From assembly GCA_000469685.2 (NCBI GenBank), contig LS997567.1:27686542-27750541 (forward strand): 64,000 bases of DNA, in the 5' to 3' direction. Below are positions 11,994 through 22,326 of this stretch, in pieces (the stretch's first letter is position 1; each line of letters opens with the position of its first letter). The stretch is from Haemonchus contortus. Its lineage: Eukaryota > Nematoda > Chromadorea > Rhabditida > Trichostrongylidae. The notes beneath the pieces were generated by a model that saw only the letters and a list, made by a program, of their open reading frames with translations, was not told the DNA's origin and did not search any database. The translations under genes and the position numbers were made by a program.

Positions 11994-12972
11994 TATTGAA
12001 GAAATCAGGTGTCCAGTTGACGTCATGATATCCATTGCTATTTTATATCAAGCTCTTGTGTCTATCTGTCAATCCATGTAACATTAGATCACGGAATTCG
12101 GTAGAACCTTCAGAAGCAGTGCGAGAGTCGGTTTCAAGGTTTGGATCTATCGGCATAGGGCAAGATAAATAGAGCTAGCAGAGTTTATGGGAACTCAGAG
12201 AAGCGCCGTCCGCGGCAGGGGGACATGCACCGCATTGAGTCGTGCGAAATCGAGAATTCCTACAAGGAGAAGAAACTAGCAAGTGGGAGGAATGGGTTAA
12301 CAAAATAAAGTAAAGGACAAACTAACAACGTGCTAAGTGAGCAGTATATAATGAGTAAATGTTGCTGATTACACAGAAGCTTCAAATCCAGAAGACAAAT
12401 TGAGAGAAAAGAGCATGGTCTGCGATGAGCCAGATGACTTGTCACATGCTAATTTGGAACTTAAATGAAAGATGCTTCTAGAGAGAAAGTGAGAAATCAA
12501 CAGTTCTTATTCATCGAAAGGTTGCATTTTCGTGGTGAGCGTGAGTGCAATCATGTCGATGGATCTGCGATAAAAAAATTATTATTTGATGGTAAAATAT
12601 TCTAGAGTTCGGAAAGGAGCGAGAAGCTGACGAAGAAAAGTGATAGATCTCAATGGGAGAGCGATCCTGGGCAGAGAATGGTCCGAGGTTATTGGCGAAA
12701 GTATGGTCAAATTTGCATGGGTCTGGTGAAGGGTGAGCTTCTCTTAGTTGACGCATTCCTGGTATACCTGAGTCTTTGCTAATCTCTCCATGATGGGCGG
12801 GGCACAACAAAATCGACGGGGTCAAATCTAAAATTTATGAATCCGTCTAAAAAATTATCGATTTATCACTGCTATTTTACTGTTTATAATAGTAACAGTT
12901 GGCAGGAAAGTTCTGCGACAAGAAGTAAGCCATAATGGGGTCATTTCTAAAAATCCCCAAATAGATCGAATA
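11994..12972. other. No gene recognised; faint GGGCGG-repeat traces
   Basis: The stretch contains CCATGATGGGCGGGGCAC at about 12,788 and AATTTATGAATCC, which look like worn repeat units, but no gene and no clear element boundary. Confidence 0.4.
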
Positions 12973-14156
12973 TTCTCACTATATACAAAAACTTCTCGAC
13001 TGTCCACCTGTCTCTCTTTTTGTTTGTTTGGTTAGAGTTCGATATTACCTTCATTATTACCTAAAGAAGCAACTGCAAGACTCGGGTCGAGTTTGGGGTG
13101 GATTGGGCGTAGGGCAAGATCAAAAGAGCGCATGTGAGTTCAGCGAAGCTCCGCCCCAGGGAGAGAGGGAGAGACGGGTCCGGGAACTTTTCCCCTAACA
13201 CGGCGTCGCACCCGTCGCATCCGCCGCCTACCGCAGGATTGCGATGGAAGATTGGAGCGCGCAATTTGTGAGGTAGGGAGTCCTTTAATTATTGGAATTG
13301 GCTGGCCGCTCTTTTCAATTCCAATGCGGTCTTGATCGCCGTTTATATAGGAGGAGTCATTTCAATTAAACAAGTCTAATAAACATGAAAACTAAAAAGA
13401 AACAGAAGAAAAACGATAAAATCCAATGAAAAAGCAAGCTAGTCAAGGAAAAATATCTCGTCCTATCGATTGGCGGGAGGCGGGGTGAGTACGGTAACTG
13501 CAGTGGCAATTGCCGCATGCCGCAAGGGAGAATGCCGCGATAGGGGAGAAGTTCCGTTACCCAGGGGGAGACATGCACGACAGCGTCTGTATTGGGTTTC
13601 ATAACAGCCCAGACGCCTGGGTGAAGGTGAGGGACGGGTGGCAAATGAGCTGAAAGAATCTAACTGGCGATGGGCTGAGCGTTCCCGCAGTGGGCGGTGC
13701 TTAGCAAGAAAGTCTCGATTCAACGGAAGGATGGTGGCCAGAAGGAAATGATCGAAGTGAGCAAGGTCTTATGCGTGCTGGACGTACGTATACATGTCGG
13801 AGCTCCGCCCACAAAAGGTGAAGCATGCATCGAAATGTTGTCCTTTTCAAAAAAATTCATAACTCTGTCTCAAAACGTTCCAGAATGCGGAGAAATTGCT
13901 AGGGGCAGATTGAGGAGAGATGGGCACACGTTCATAGTAGGAGTGGTCTGCACCGAAGGGGACAGGGCTATGATCAACCACTGATAATTTTGCTCAAATA
14001 AAACATATCGAGTGGATGCCCTCAAAGCGATCTCGGCTTTTGAATCTAGAGGGAATTATCTTATTATGATGCATCGAATATTTTGCTGAATGACTTCATC
14101 GCAGATGAGCGGTTATGGATATACAATGCATGTGTTAGTGCTCATATTCCAACCGG
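12973..14156 (+). mobile_element. Helitron-like family B, copy 1
   Basis: The head is A|TTCTCACTATATACAAAAAC followed by CTGTCC and TTTGTTTG tracts. The body has AGCGAAGCTCCGCCCC, GTTCCCGCAGTGGGCGG and GGAGCTCCGCCCACA. The tail from GCTATGATCAACCACTGATAA (13,967) to the degenerate hairpin TGCATGTGTTAGTGCTCA and CCGG|T matches 19,988-20,166 of copy 2. About 400 bp in the middle (roughly 13,260-13,680) has no counterpart in copy 2 and may be a further insertion. No coding capacity is seen. Confidence 0.6.
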
Positions 14157-15234
14157 TCAAAAATATATCCACGGAAGAGATTGAAGGCTTTCCCTCACTC
14201 TTTGAGCAAATTACTAATGCCTTTCGAAAGTCGAAACTGCAACTCGAAGAAATTATCTCTTGCCGTGTCCAGATCAAGTTAATTCACGGTTCATATCAAA
14301 AACGGTTTCTGAGATTTCTTTCGTGATAAACCTGGGCCACCTAAACGTAGCATAGGGGACGCTGAGAGATAGGGTGTAATGACAGCCCTGGAATCGGTTG
14401 AGCCGACGGACAAACCCGAGGCGGATGAGTCCTTCAACGTTGTAAAAGTTGTGGAGGTAGCACCATTCGCAGCAGGACCCACACCTTGCAAGCAATCAGC
14501 TTACTGCAGCTAGTTGTATGTAATGGTAACATTTATTCATCCGAATACCCCTTCTATACAACTCCTGTCATCACGGTCTCTTTCAGCCTCTGATTTCTCT
14601 TTTTTTATCATTTCTGAAGCCTTATACTCCTCTTAACACATCTGGTTCCACGTTTTCTCTGCCACTTTTACACTACTCTAGACAATCACCTCCACTGCTC
14701 GTTTAAAACTAGTTACCCAGAATTATCTTAAATTCTACCTCCGAGGTACTAACCTTTTTCCCCATCAAGGAATGCTAGAGGAAGCGGAGCACATGGTTAT
14801 CAGAAAGGGTAAAGCCCCGAAGTGAAGCCGGTGATCTTCTGACGGTTATTTAGAGCAGAGCGGAGCTTGCGTTGTCGTTCTGTGTGCACCTTGGTTACGA
14901 TTTCGGAGGTTTCCTTCTTACTGCGCAATTGAATGCTGGGACTGAGCGACAGATCGGGCTAATTAGTCTGCAACCCTAAGTTTAGCAATTCGAATCAGAT
15001 TAGTCCCCTCACGCTATACAAAACTTCGAGACGATGCATGCTTTACTTCGAAAGTTGGTATCTCCTGCAATGGAGCGACTCGGCCATTTGTCGATCCTTG
15101 ATCTGTAAACAGAGCTTTCAGCTAATAGGTTGCCAAAAATTTCGAGTGCTACCCTCGCTATCACATTATTATACATAAGTTTTGAAGCCTTTAATTTTTG
15201 TTTCAGAAGTTCTTGCCAATCTTATACCATGCCA
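14157..15234. other. No feature recognised
   Basis: Unique-looking sequence without a supported gene. Open stretches near 14,274-14,495 show no known motif. Confidence 0.4.
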
Positions 15235-15296
15235 TCCTACTTACTATAATGCGCTTTGACTGTCTGTCCGTCTGACCGTCTGTCTGTCTGTCTGCC

Positions 15297-15361
<65 letters not shown>

Positions 15362-15386
15362 GCCTGCCTGCCTGCCTGTCTGCCTC

Positions 15387-15420
<34 letters not shown>

Positions 15421-15421
15421 A

Positions 15422-15462
<41 letters not shown>

Positions 15463-16638
15463 CCTGTCTGTATGGCTGTCACGAAATTCCTTAGCCTCTT
15501 TAGATTTGCCTGGAGAGACCGGGTCAAGCGTGGGGTGGGTGGGCCATGACCCGAGAAGTACAAAGCACACATCAGCTTGGCGGAGCCCCGCCCACAGCGG
15601 GCGTGGCGCGCATCGAAATGAGCAGTACTGAAGACCATGATTTCAAATTTAGTCACAATACGGCTTCAAAAGTGGAGTTCAAAGGTGGCTAGAGATGTGT
15701 GTTGGTAGGTTAGATCGAATTGGGGAGACCCACCCCCGATGGGCGGGGCGTTCTCCAAAAATGCAATGCTTTATGAAAACTTTTATAACTTGGTTTGGAG
15801 GAAGCCAACAGAGCAGGAAAAAGTTGATGTGGGAGAAGCATTGTCGAAGGGGGGCGCGCGATTCACGCGTGACCCCATTAGAGCTCTTCGCGCCCGCAGC
15901 ACCGTTACAGTACCTTTCTGTTGAGCTGGACCAAATAAATTTGCAGTAGTTCACGGCTTCACCATGAATAGAGCAAATCTTCGTACTATGGCAAAAAGGC
16001 CCCTTCGAAGTTGGGAATTCACCACATAGGTCAACAATTTACTTGTCACACGTTCAAAATAAGAACACCTTCAAATTTTTTGATCCTAGTAAACGCAATC
16101 CTTCTGTAAACGTGCATAGTTGGTCATTTCTTTACTTATTCTACTTATAAGTTCTTATTTCTTCCGTTATGATGGTAGGCATGATGTTTTAGCGCATTTT
16201 GTCCGATGACCTCATTATATTGACGCGTGAATCGCACCACACCCATTGTCGAAGGCGTCTCCAGCATAAATGACGTCAGCGGAAGCCCGCCCACAATGGA
16301 CGGAGCATGCCTCGAAGCTCACATCCCTCCTTACATTTATATACGAAATTTCATAACTCGGGAGGACCAGACTCCGCCCACAGAAGGCGGGGTTTGAGCG
16401 GAAACTCATAGATCCTGTCCCCGCGGACCTAGAAAGTTCAACCTTGGTAGGAGTACAGGCGACAGGATGGGAACACTTATGGTGGGTAGCAGGATCAGAC
16501 TCCGTCCACAGGGGCGGGGTTTGAGCGAAAATTCATAAGTCCTATAAAGAAAGAATGAATGAAATTCAGCTCTTGCGGCTCCGTCTCTCATGGCTAGAGC
16601 CCCTGGCGCACGCGATAGCGTGCGTGGGCCTAGACCGG
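15235..16638 (+). mobile_element. Helitron-like family A, copy 2 (interrupted)
   Basis: It starts A|TCCTACTTACTATAATGCGC, has a ~230-bp TCTG microsatellite (15,251-15,482), and then follows copy 1 closely (GGCGGAGCCCCGCCCAC, CACCCCCGATGGGCGGGGCG, ATGACGTCAGCGGA). The 3' part has the GGCGCACGCGATAGCGTGCG hairpin and a degenerate CCGG end near 16,638. A 394-bp MITE with target duplication (15,850-16,243) interrupts it. The A-rich and CTGT frames in the microsatellite are not genes. Confidence 0.65.
15850..16243. mobile_element. MITE with ~11-bp target duplication (Mutator-like?)
   Basis: The insertion is bounded by CATTGTCGAAG at 15,839-15,849 and again at 16,244-16,254. Copy 1 of the host repeat has a single TATTGTCGAAG at the same place (about 5,073-5,084), giving an empty site. 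The ends are imperfect inverted repeats: GGGGGCGCGCGATTCACGCG and, reverse-complemented, GGGTGTGGTGCGATTCACGC. A 9-11-bp duplication and G-rich TIR starts suit Mutator-like MITEs; no transposase is encoded. Confidence 0.8.
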
Positions 16639-17770
16639 GTTCATTTAGTAAGCTTCCTTTACACTACGCGCTAGCTAGGTCCATCGTAGATGGAGTGTGC
16701 GGTCTCAATATGACGCAAAACGATGAGTAGTCGAGAGTTCGACTACGGACTAAATGCTCAGACAATACGTTAATACGATTCTGAAAATTCTTTACCCTCA
16801 ACCCTTGACTCGACAATCTTCATTTGATCCACCGATAAATAGACTCAATGCGGGATTTAGGGTAGGGACAACATCAATGTCACATGAGTCATCTCAGAAA
16901 AAACCAAAAACGAAGTAAACTTTACAAATAGAACGGAATGTATTGATACCTTAGGTTCTCTTCATTACGTGTTTGTCAAATGTATGTTCAGAGCACAGTT
17001 TCCTAATTATCCCATCGTGAGTAGATAGTAACAATAAAATGGGGAGCTGTTCAAAGTCACTATTTATTTCATTGTGAGTTAATGATCACAATAATATTAG
17101 TCCATCTTCAAAGAATACTCTAGTGCGAAATTTCTTGTATCGTAGCCAATTCATACTTCAACCATAATCCTATTTGAAATTTCATGTTGTCCGCGAGATG
17201 CTGTTAGTAATGAACACCATCAATTCAATATGCTTGGTCCCCCTTCGTCCAATTTTATAAAAAATATCGAGCCTCCGCTCATCCACAAATCAAACTAAAT
17301 TATCAGAAGTAGAAAAAAGAAAACTGAGTCTTTATACTTCGAAAAACGCGCCACCCTCGCGAAGTCTTTTTGCCGAGTCTATTGCGTCTACAGGCACCAT
17401 AATATCAGAAGAAGTATCGCTCGTAGAGGTTGAAGGCTATGGCAAAATCCTTGTTATGCCTCAATTCACGTAGAGCACTATAGCAATTCCAACGTTCAAA
17501 CAACGATGAGCAAGCATTATGCACAAAGGATCGAAGTGACACTGCAAATAAAAGCTACTACAGTAAAAAACAATTTGAAAAAAACTGTCTCAAAAATTTT
17601 GATATTTACATTAATAATTAATATACTTGTTTGGGAGATAGTCCACGAGGAAATGCAGCCGTTGAGAACTAATCAAAAAACTCAACCAACAAGAGAATGA
17701 GAAGCAATCTTAGTAATTTAAGCGGTCTTCCGCGTTAACAACTCGGATCGACTCTCTATGCAGTATTACT
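16639..17770. other. No gene recognised
   Basis: A+T-rich sequence. A 64-codon frame at 17,506-17,700 ends after a Lys/Gln-rich stretch and has one hydrophobic segment, but nothing identifies it as a gene. Confidence 0.35.
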
Positions 17771-17824
17771 CACAAGGGAAGGATACTCGGTCACAGTGGC
17801 CATTCAAGATCCTTACTATACATA

Positions 17825-18731
17825 TTAGGTGTGTGCATTAATTTCCGCCGTTTTTCGCGTGCAAAAACATACTTATTACAAAATTAAAACTAAATGTACA
17901 TTAACCAATGTATTGCCCATCGTTGGCTACAACTTCTTGCCATCTTTCTGGTATCTTGTTGACTCCGCGTCTAAAAAAGTCTTCATCTTTTGAGGCAATC
18001 CAGTCATCCATCCATTTTCGCACTTCATCGGCATTCCGGAAGCGTATATCTGCTAAGCTGACTTGTGTGGACCGGAATAGGTGGTAATCAGAAAGAGCAA
18101 GATCCGGAGAGTATGCGGACTGAACTAGCTGATCCCATCCAACAACTGCAATTTTTTTATAAGGACATTCTTCGCAACATGGGGTCTGGCATGTTCGTGG
18201 TGGAACGGCACCTCATTATATTTTCTTGCGATTGAGGTGAGCTTTTAGGTGAGAGCATCCTACAAACTGTCAAGTTTGTGTTCGTAGCGGTCAGCAGTAA
18301 CAGTTTCCACCGGGCTCAGTAACTCACAGTACACAACACCCTTTTGATCCCACCACCAAATGCACACACAGCATTACTTTTTGCGTTCCGCTTTCCTTGC
18401 AAACTCTCAAGTAAAGAGAAACCATCTCAGGAGGTTTATTCAGAAAGAGCTTGTCCTCCATAAGTATCAAAAAGCATCGGGTGGGCTTCAATGCCAGTTT
18501 CCTTGAAAACAAACAGCAGAAGAAAGGCCCCCCGGGAAAACGGTTTATCATGTTTCATGAAGAATCAGTCTAGGAGCAACGGGATTTTGGCTAAAAACTG
18601 ATTTGTCTCCCCTTAAGTAGGTAGCTAATACCCTATCGTACAGAATATGACAGGATTCGCAGGTGAACCTCCAACATGGTTTGCGCAACGACCCTTTGAA
18701 GACGGCGGCGGAAATTAATGCACACACCTAA
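17825..18731 (-). mobile_element. Mariner element, internally deleted
   Basis: Perfect terminal inverted repeats begin TTAGGTGTGTGCATTAATTT and continue to CCGCCG at both ends. They are flanked by TA at 17,823-17,824 and 18,732-18,733. At 907 bp it is shorter than the ~1.3 kb usual for mariner. It lies 15 bp inside the 5' end of the Helitron-like copy, so it inserted after that element. Confidence 0.92.
17901..18560 (-). pseudogene. Mariner transposase remnant (C-terminal part)
   Basis: Read on the minus strand, the end of the frame before the stop at 17,901-17,903 encodes the typical mariner C-terminus: a YSPDL...SDYHLF block (third catalytic Asp of the DD34D triad), then DWIASKDEDFFRRG and a WQEVVANDGQY end. 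Sequence upstream is frame-disrupted, and the N-terminal DNA-binding domain is mostly missing. The protein would cut and join the TIRs of its own element; this copy cannot be active. Confidence 0.85.
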
Positions 18732-18739
18732 TAAAGCGC

Positions 18740-18776
<37 letters not shown>

Positions 18777-19307
18777 TTGTTTGTTTGTACGGAAATTCGA
18801 TATAACGTGAAGAAACACCTGGAGAAGTCGGGTCAAGTTTGGAATGAATTGAGCATAGGGTAAGTGCAACAGAGCACACGTGAGCCTAGCGGAGCCCCGC
18901 CCCCAAGGGGCGGAGCATGCGCCGGAATTGGGCGGGGTCATGGGCGAATTCTTCTAATTCGGTCTCATAACATTCCAGACACCAGGAAAAAATGTGCAAA
19001 AGTGAGGGATAGGTCAACACTCAACATAAAGGAAACTTACCGGCGGTGGGCGGAGCGTTCTCGCAGTGGGCGGTACTTTGCACAAAGATTCATAACTCGA
19101 TTTAACGAAGGTGTCGAGGCCTGGGAAAAAAATAAAAAGAGTGAACAAAGCCTTATGCGTGCTGAGCATGCATAAGTATAGCGAAGCCCCGCCCACGAGG
19201 GGCGGGGCGGGGCGTGCGTTGAGGTGGAAGCTACTTTTCAAAAATGAGTGTAACTTCGTTCGGAAAAGGTATGGAATGCGGAAAAAAAGTGGTTAGAGGT
19301 AATGGGA

Positions 19308-19870
19308 CAAATGTGGTCAAATCCCGAAAGTGGGCGGGGTTGGCACCAAAGTGGGCGGGGCTTAGATCAAAAATTTATAACTCTATTCAGAAACGTTCTG
19401 GGGTGCGGCAAAGAAGTACTAAGGTGTTAAAGAACAAATGTCGTCAAACCCTGAAAGTGGGCGGAGTTGGCACCAAAGTGGGCGGGGCTTAGATCAAAAC
19501 TTTATAACTCTATTCAGAAACGTTCTGGGATGCGGCAAAGAAGTATTAAGGTGTAAAAGAACAAATGTGATCAAATCCCGAAAGTGGGCTGGGTTGGCAC
19601 CAAAGTGGGCGGGGCTTAGATCAAAAATTTATAACTCTATTCAGAAACGTTCTGAATGCGGCAAAGAAGTACTAAGGTGTAAAAGAACAAATGTGGTCAA
19701 ATCCCGAAAAAGGGTGGGGCTGGCACCAAAGTGGGCGGGGCTTAGATCAAAATATCATAACTTTGTTCAGAAACGTTCAAGAACTCGGGAAAAAAGTGGT
19801 GAGAGGAATTGGAACAAATGTAGTTGAGCTCTCGAAGGGGGCGGAGCTGGCACATGGAAGCGGGGCTAGG
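19308..19870. repeat. Tandem 126-127-bp minisatellite (4.5 units)
   Basis: Units begin CAAATGTGGTCAAATCCCG or close variants at 19,308, 19,435, 19,562, 19,688 and 19,815. Each contains GTGGGCGGGGTTGGCACC, AAAGTGGGCGGGGCTTAGAT, a TTTATAACTCTATTCAGAAA block and ACGTTCTGG. The units lie inside the family B Helitron-like copy. Frames running through them are period artefacts because 126 is a multiple of three. Confidence 0.95.
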
Positions 19871-20400
19871 ACCAAAAATTCATCTCTTCAAAAACTTTCT
19901 GGAATGCGGAAAAAATGGTTTGGAGCAGTCAAAAGAAGGGTGGTCAAGTTTACCGTATGAAGGGTTTGCACTAAGGTGGACGCAGCTATGATCAACCACT
20001 AATAGCTGTGCTCAAATATATCGAGCGTGATGCTGTCAGCAGTTCAGCGTTCGAATCTAGAGAGAACTATCTTATTCTGATTATCCAACATTCCACTGAA
20101 TGTATCCATCGCGGATAAGTGGCCGTCGACATATACTGCGCGCGTTAGCGTGCATAGCCGAACTGGTAAGATGTATACGACCGTAAGTGGTTTTGGACGC
20201 CGATCTCAAATCTGTGTTTCAAATCTGCTAAACGATTCTGGGAACAAAGTTACGGAACCAGACCCTCATTGTGTTATACCACTGGATGAACGGAGCGTGC
20301 GCTCGCTTTGCCTTTCGATAAAATGTGCCATAAACGCTTGCAAAACGTTTTTTGGGCTCAATATCGGACATCTAGGGAGCTATCGAACATTTTAGAAACA

Positions 20401-21440
20401 CTGGATAGGTATTACAGGGAAAGTTTTTTTTTGCCCCCCGCCGGTCCAATAAGGTTGGAGCTCTATTCGGACAAAAGAGGAATTATGAACAATCGCTCAA
20501 AATGTGTTTCAGAGGCCTCAAGGAGAATGAATCCAAGTGATTCATCGTATCAAAGTTATCCATGCAATGAAATCGAATCCGTGAAGGGCGACCACAGTGA
20601 TCCTCCATGGTCACCTGATGATGACAGTGACGATAGATCCGTAACTTCGCGCGGAAGAAACCTCATGCGTTTGTGGGAAAATGAGGATCAGAAGTGAAAC
20701 GTGGCTTTCAACTTTGTGATCCGGCCCATGAGCTCTAAATTTATGGCGCCGGTAGAACAGACCATAGCCCTTTATAGTTTGACTGTCATAAGCAGTCGCA
20801 CTACCTCTTACATAAAAAGCACGTTTTGTATCATCACGACAGAGTGCGTGTACGGAAATTTAGGGCAAGTATGAGAGGCCATGAGTTTTCAAAGTAGTCT
20901 ATCTTCGACAAAGTGTGATGTCCTATCTGGTGGTCACTATCAGGTGCAACCAAGCGGACAGATCTGTCTACCTATAAAGATTAGCGGATAAGTTGGAAAG
21001 ACTTATCATAAAATAAATGTAGGGACCTCATTGCACGATCTGGATGACGCTCCAAATCAACAATGAAGACCCATAGGGGACGATCTCAAAGCAAGTCGCA
21101 GGCAAGTCCAGGATTTTGAGTACAGTCGTGGTATCATGTCCCACCGCACCACCCCTTTTACCTCGTGGAAGGGCTTCTTGAAAGAGCGTTCACCTTATGA
21201 ATCAGTGGATAATCATACGTGCACACGTAGCGATAAACTATTAATCTTCAGTATTTCTTCAGCGATGCCAGTTAACCTGCACTACCGCTTCGAAAGCGCG
21301 GGCGGTATTAGAAGGCAGAATGTATGGACCGTATCCCCTCCAAAAAAGACTTGTCGGATGAGTCATTCGACCGCCGCCAACCGTAAGTGCAAGGGGCTGC
21401 CGAAGATTTCGAAACACCGTCTCGACCGTTCTGGGTAAAG
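20401..21440 (+). other. Hypothetical open frames in the inverted-repeat centre
   Basis: A frame ending at 20,697 encodes an acidic, Ser/Asp-rich C-terminus (PPWSPDDDSDDRSVTSRG) that does not look like repeat-derived sequence. A second frame, 21,136-21,438 (100 codons), is basic. I recognise neither. They may be remnants of a transposase or of cargo of the inverted-repeat unit. Confidence that either is expressed is low. Confidence 0.2.
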
Positions 21441-22117
21441 AGGCGTATACATATATTCGGTCAGGTGAGGGGGGAAAATTTATTGGTTTACTGTTCCTCG
21501 GAATTCTAAAATGTGAGTTCGCTCCCTAGATGTCCGATATTGAGCCCAAAAAACGTTTTGCAAGCGTTTATGACACATTTTTTCGAAAGGCAAACGAGCG
21601 CACGCATCAAGGATCCGCTAGGCCACCACTGCACAGGTAAGGTGCTTGCTCGGCTCGGTGATCCGCTCATCGCAGCGGTATAACACAGGGAGGGACTGAC
21701 CCCGTAACTCTGTTCCAAGGATCGTTTAGCAGATCTGAAACATAGACTTGAGACCAGCGTCCGAAACCACCTACGGCGGTATGCATTTTATCTTGAATGG
21801 CCACTGCGACCGAGTATCCTTCCCTTGTCAGATGTCACGAAATACCCACACCGTGGAAACTAAAAACAATGAAATGCTCTATGAGGAGGAAAACGTAAAC
21901 CTTTTTGACGGTAACGAAAATTTTTTCCATTGTCTGCAGTTCACAAATTCGAGCCCGAGTCATTGTCATCAAGGTTGGTGGAACATTGAATGAAGCCGTT
22001 AGAACAAGCATTACTTCATTAGGATATTTGATACGATCGATCATATGCACACTGTCGCAGGTCTCACTGCAGCGTTATAATATTATGAGAAATTATCCTC
22101 TCTTGCGTTAATCAATT

Positions 22118-22248
22118 TGTTGGGGACTGATAGTAGTGTTTACTATCATGCCGTATCACTGTGTATAAAAGTGTAATCTGTTGAGTATGGTTCATTCTTT
22201 GTGTCAACTCCAATAAAGGACTCACTAGCCGCCTGTGGAGTTACAACA
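22118..22248 (+). repeat. 5' LTR of the gypsy element
   Basis: 131 bp, TGTTGGGG...TTACAACA, with GTGTATAAAAG (TATA-like) and CAATAAAGG (polyadenylation-like) in the order expected for U3-R-U5. The LTR is unusually short for Ty3/gypsy. Confidence 0.95.
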
Positions 22249-22250
22249 AG

Positions 22251-22264
22251 TGGCGATCAGGATC
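22251..22264 (+). other. Probable primer-binding site
   Basis: TGGCGATCAGGATC begins two bases after the 5' LTR. It starts with TGG, complementary to the CCA end of a tRNA, and resembles Arg-tRNA type primer sites; the tRNA assignment is tentative. Confidence 0.5.
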
Positions 22265-22326
22265 AGGATCAAAGGAACAGCGAAGACTCTCAGCAACAAG
22301 TCACCCCAAGAAGAAGCGGAGACAAG

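Larger units (their letters stand above)
17810..20166 (+). mobile_element. Helitron-like family B, copy 2, with proven empty site
   Basis: The 5' end is A|TCCTTACTATACATA (then split by a mariner, resuming TAAAGCGCTCTGTCTG). The body has GGGCGG palindromes and five ~127-bp units. The 3' end is a GCGCGCGTTAGCGTGC hairpin, then TAGCCGAA and CTGG|T. The host sequence reads GGCCATTCAAGA|TAAGATGTATAC across the insertion. The unoccupied paralogue on the minus strand at 21,790/21,791 reads GGCCATTCAAGA|TAAAATGCATAC, and another at 51,714/51,715 reads CCATTCAAGA|TGAGACG. Precise insertion between A and T without duplication is diagnostic of Helitron-type transposition. About 1.45 kb without the mariner. 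Confidence 0.85.
17771..21829. mobile_element. Long inverted-repeat unit with split left arm
   Basis: The left arm is 17,771-17,809 plus 20,167-20,397; the right arm is 21,504-21,829 reversed. Shared blocks include CAAGGGAAGGATACTCGGTC, GTGGCCATTCAAGAT, TCTGCTAAACGAT, AACGCTTGCAAAACGTTTTT and CATTTTAGAA. The right arm carries a ~48-bp extra segment bounded by GCGGATC repeats. The 1.1-kb centre (20,398-21,503) has two unrecognised open frames. Related single arms occur at 51,686-51,790 and 63,830-63,920, so the arm is a dispersed repeat. Whether this is one TIR transposon or two inverted copies is open. Confidence 0.6.

Noticed and set aside
15237..15656. Open frames of repeated TDRQ or SVCL
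   Set aside because: Translations of the TCTG microsatellite in the Helitron head.
19244..19960. Open frames of 80-130 codons in the minisatellite
   Set aside because: The unit is 126-127 bp and stop-poor; the frames repeat the same peptide and change frame with the one-base unit differences.
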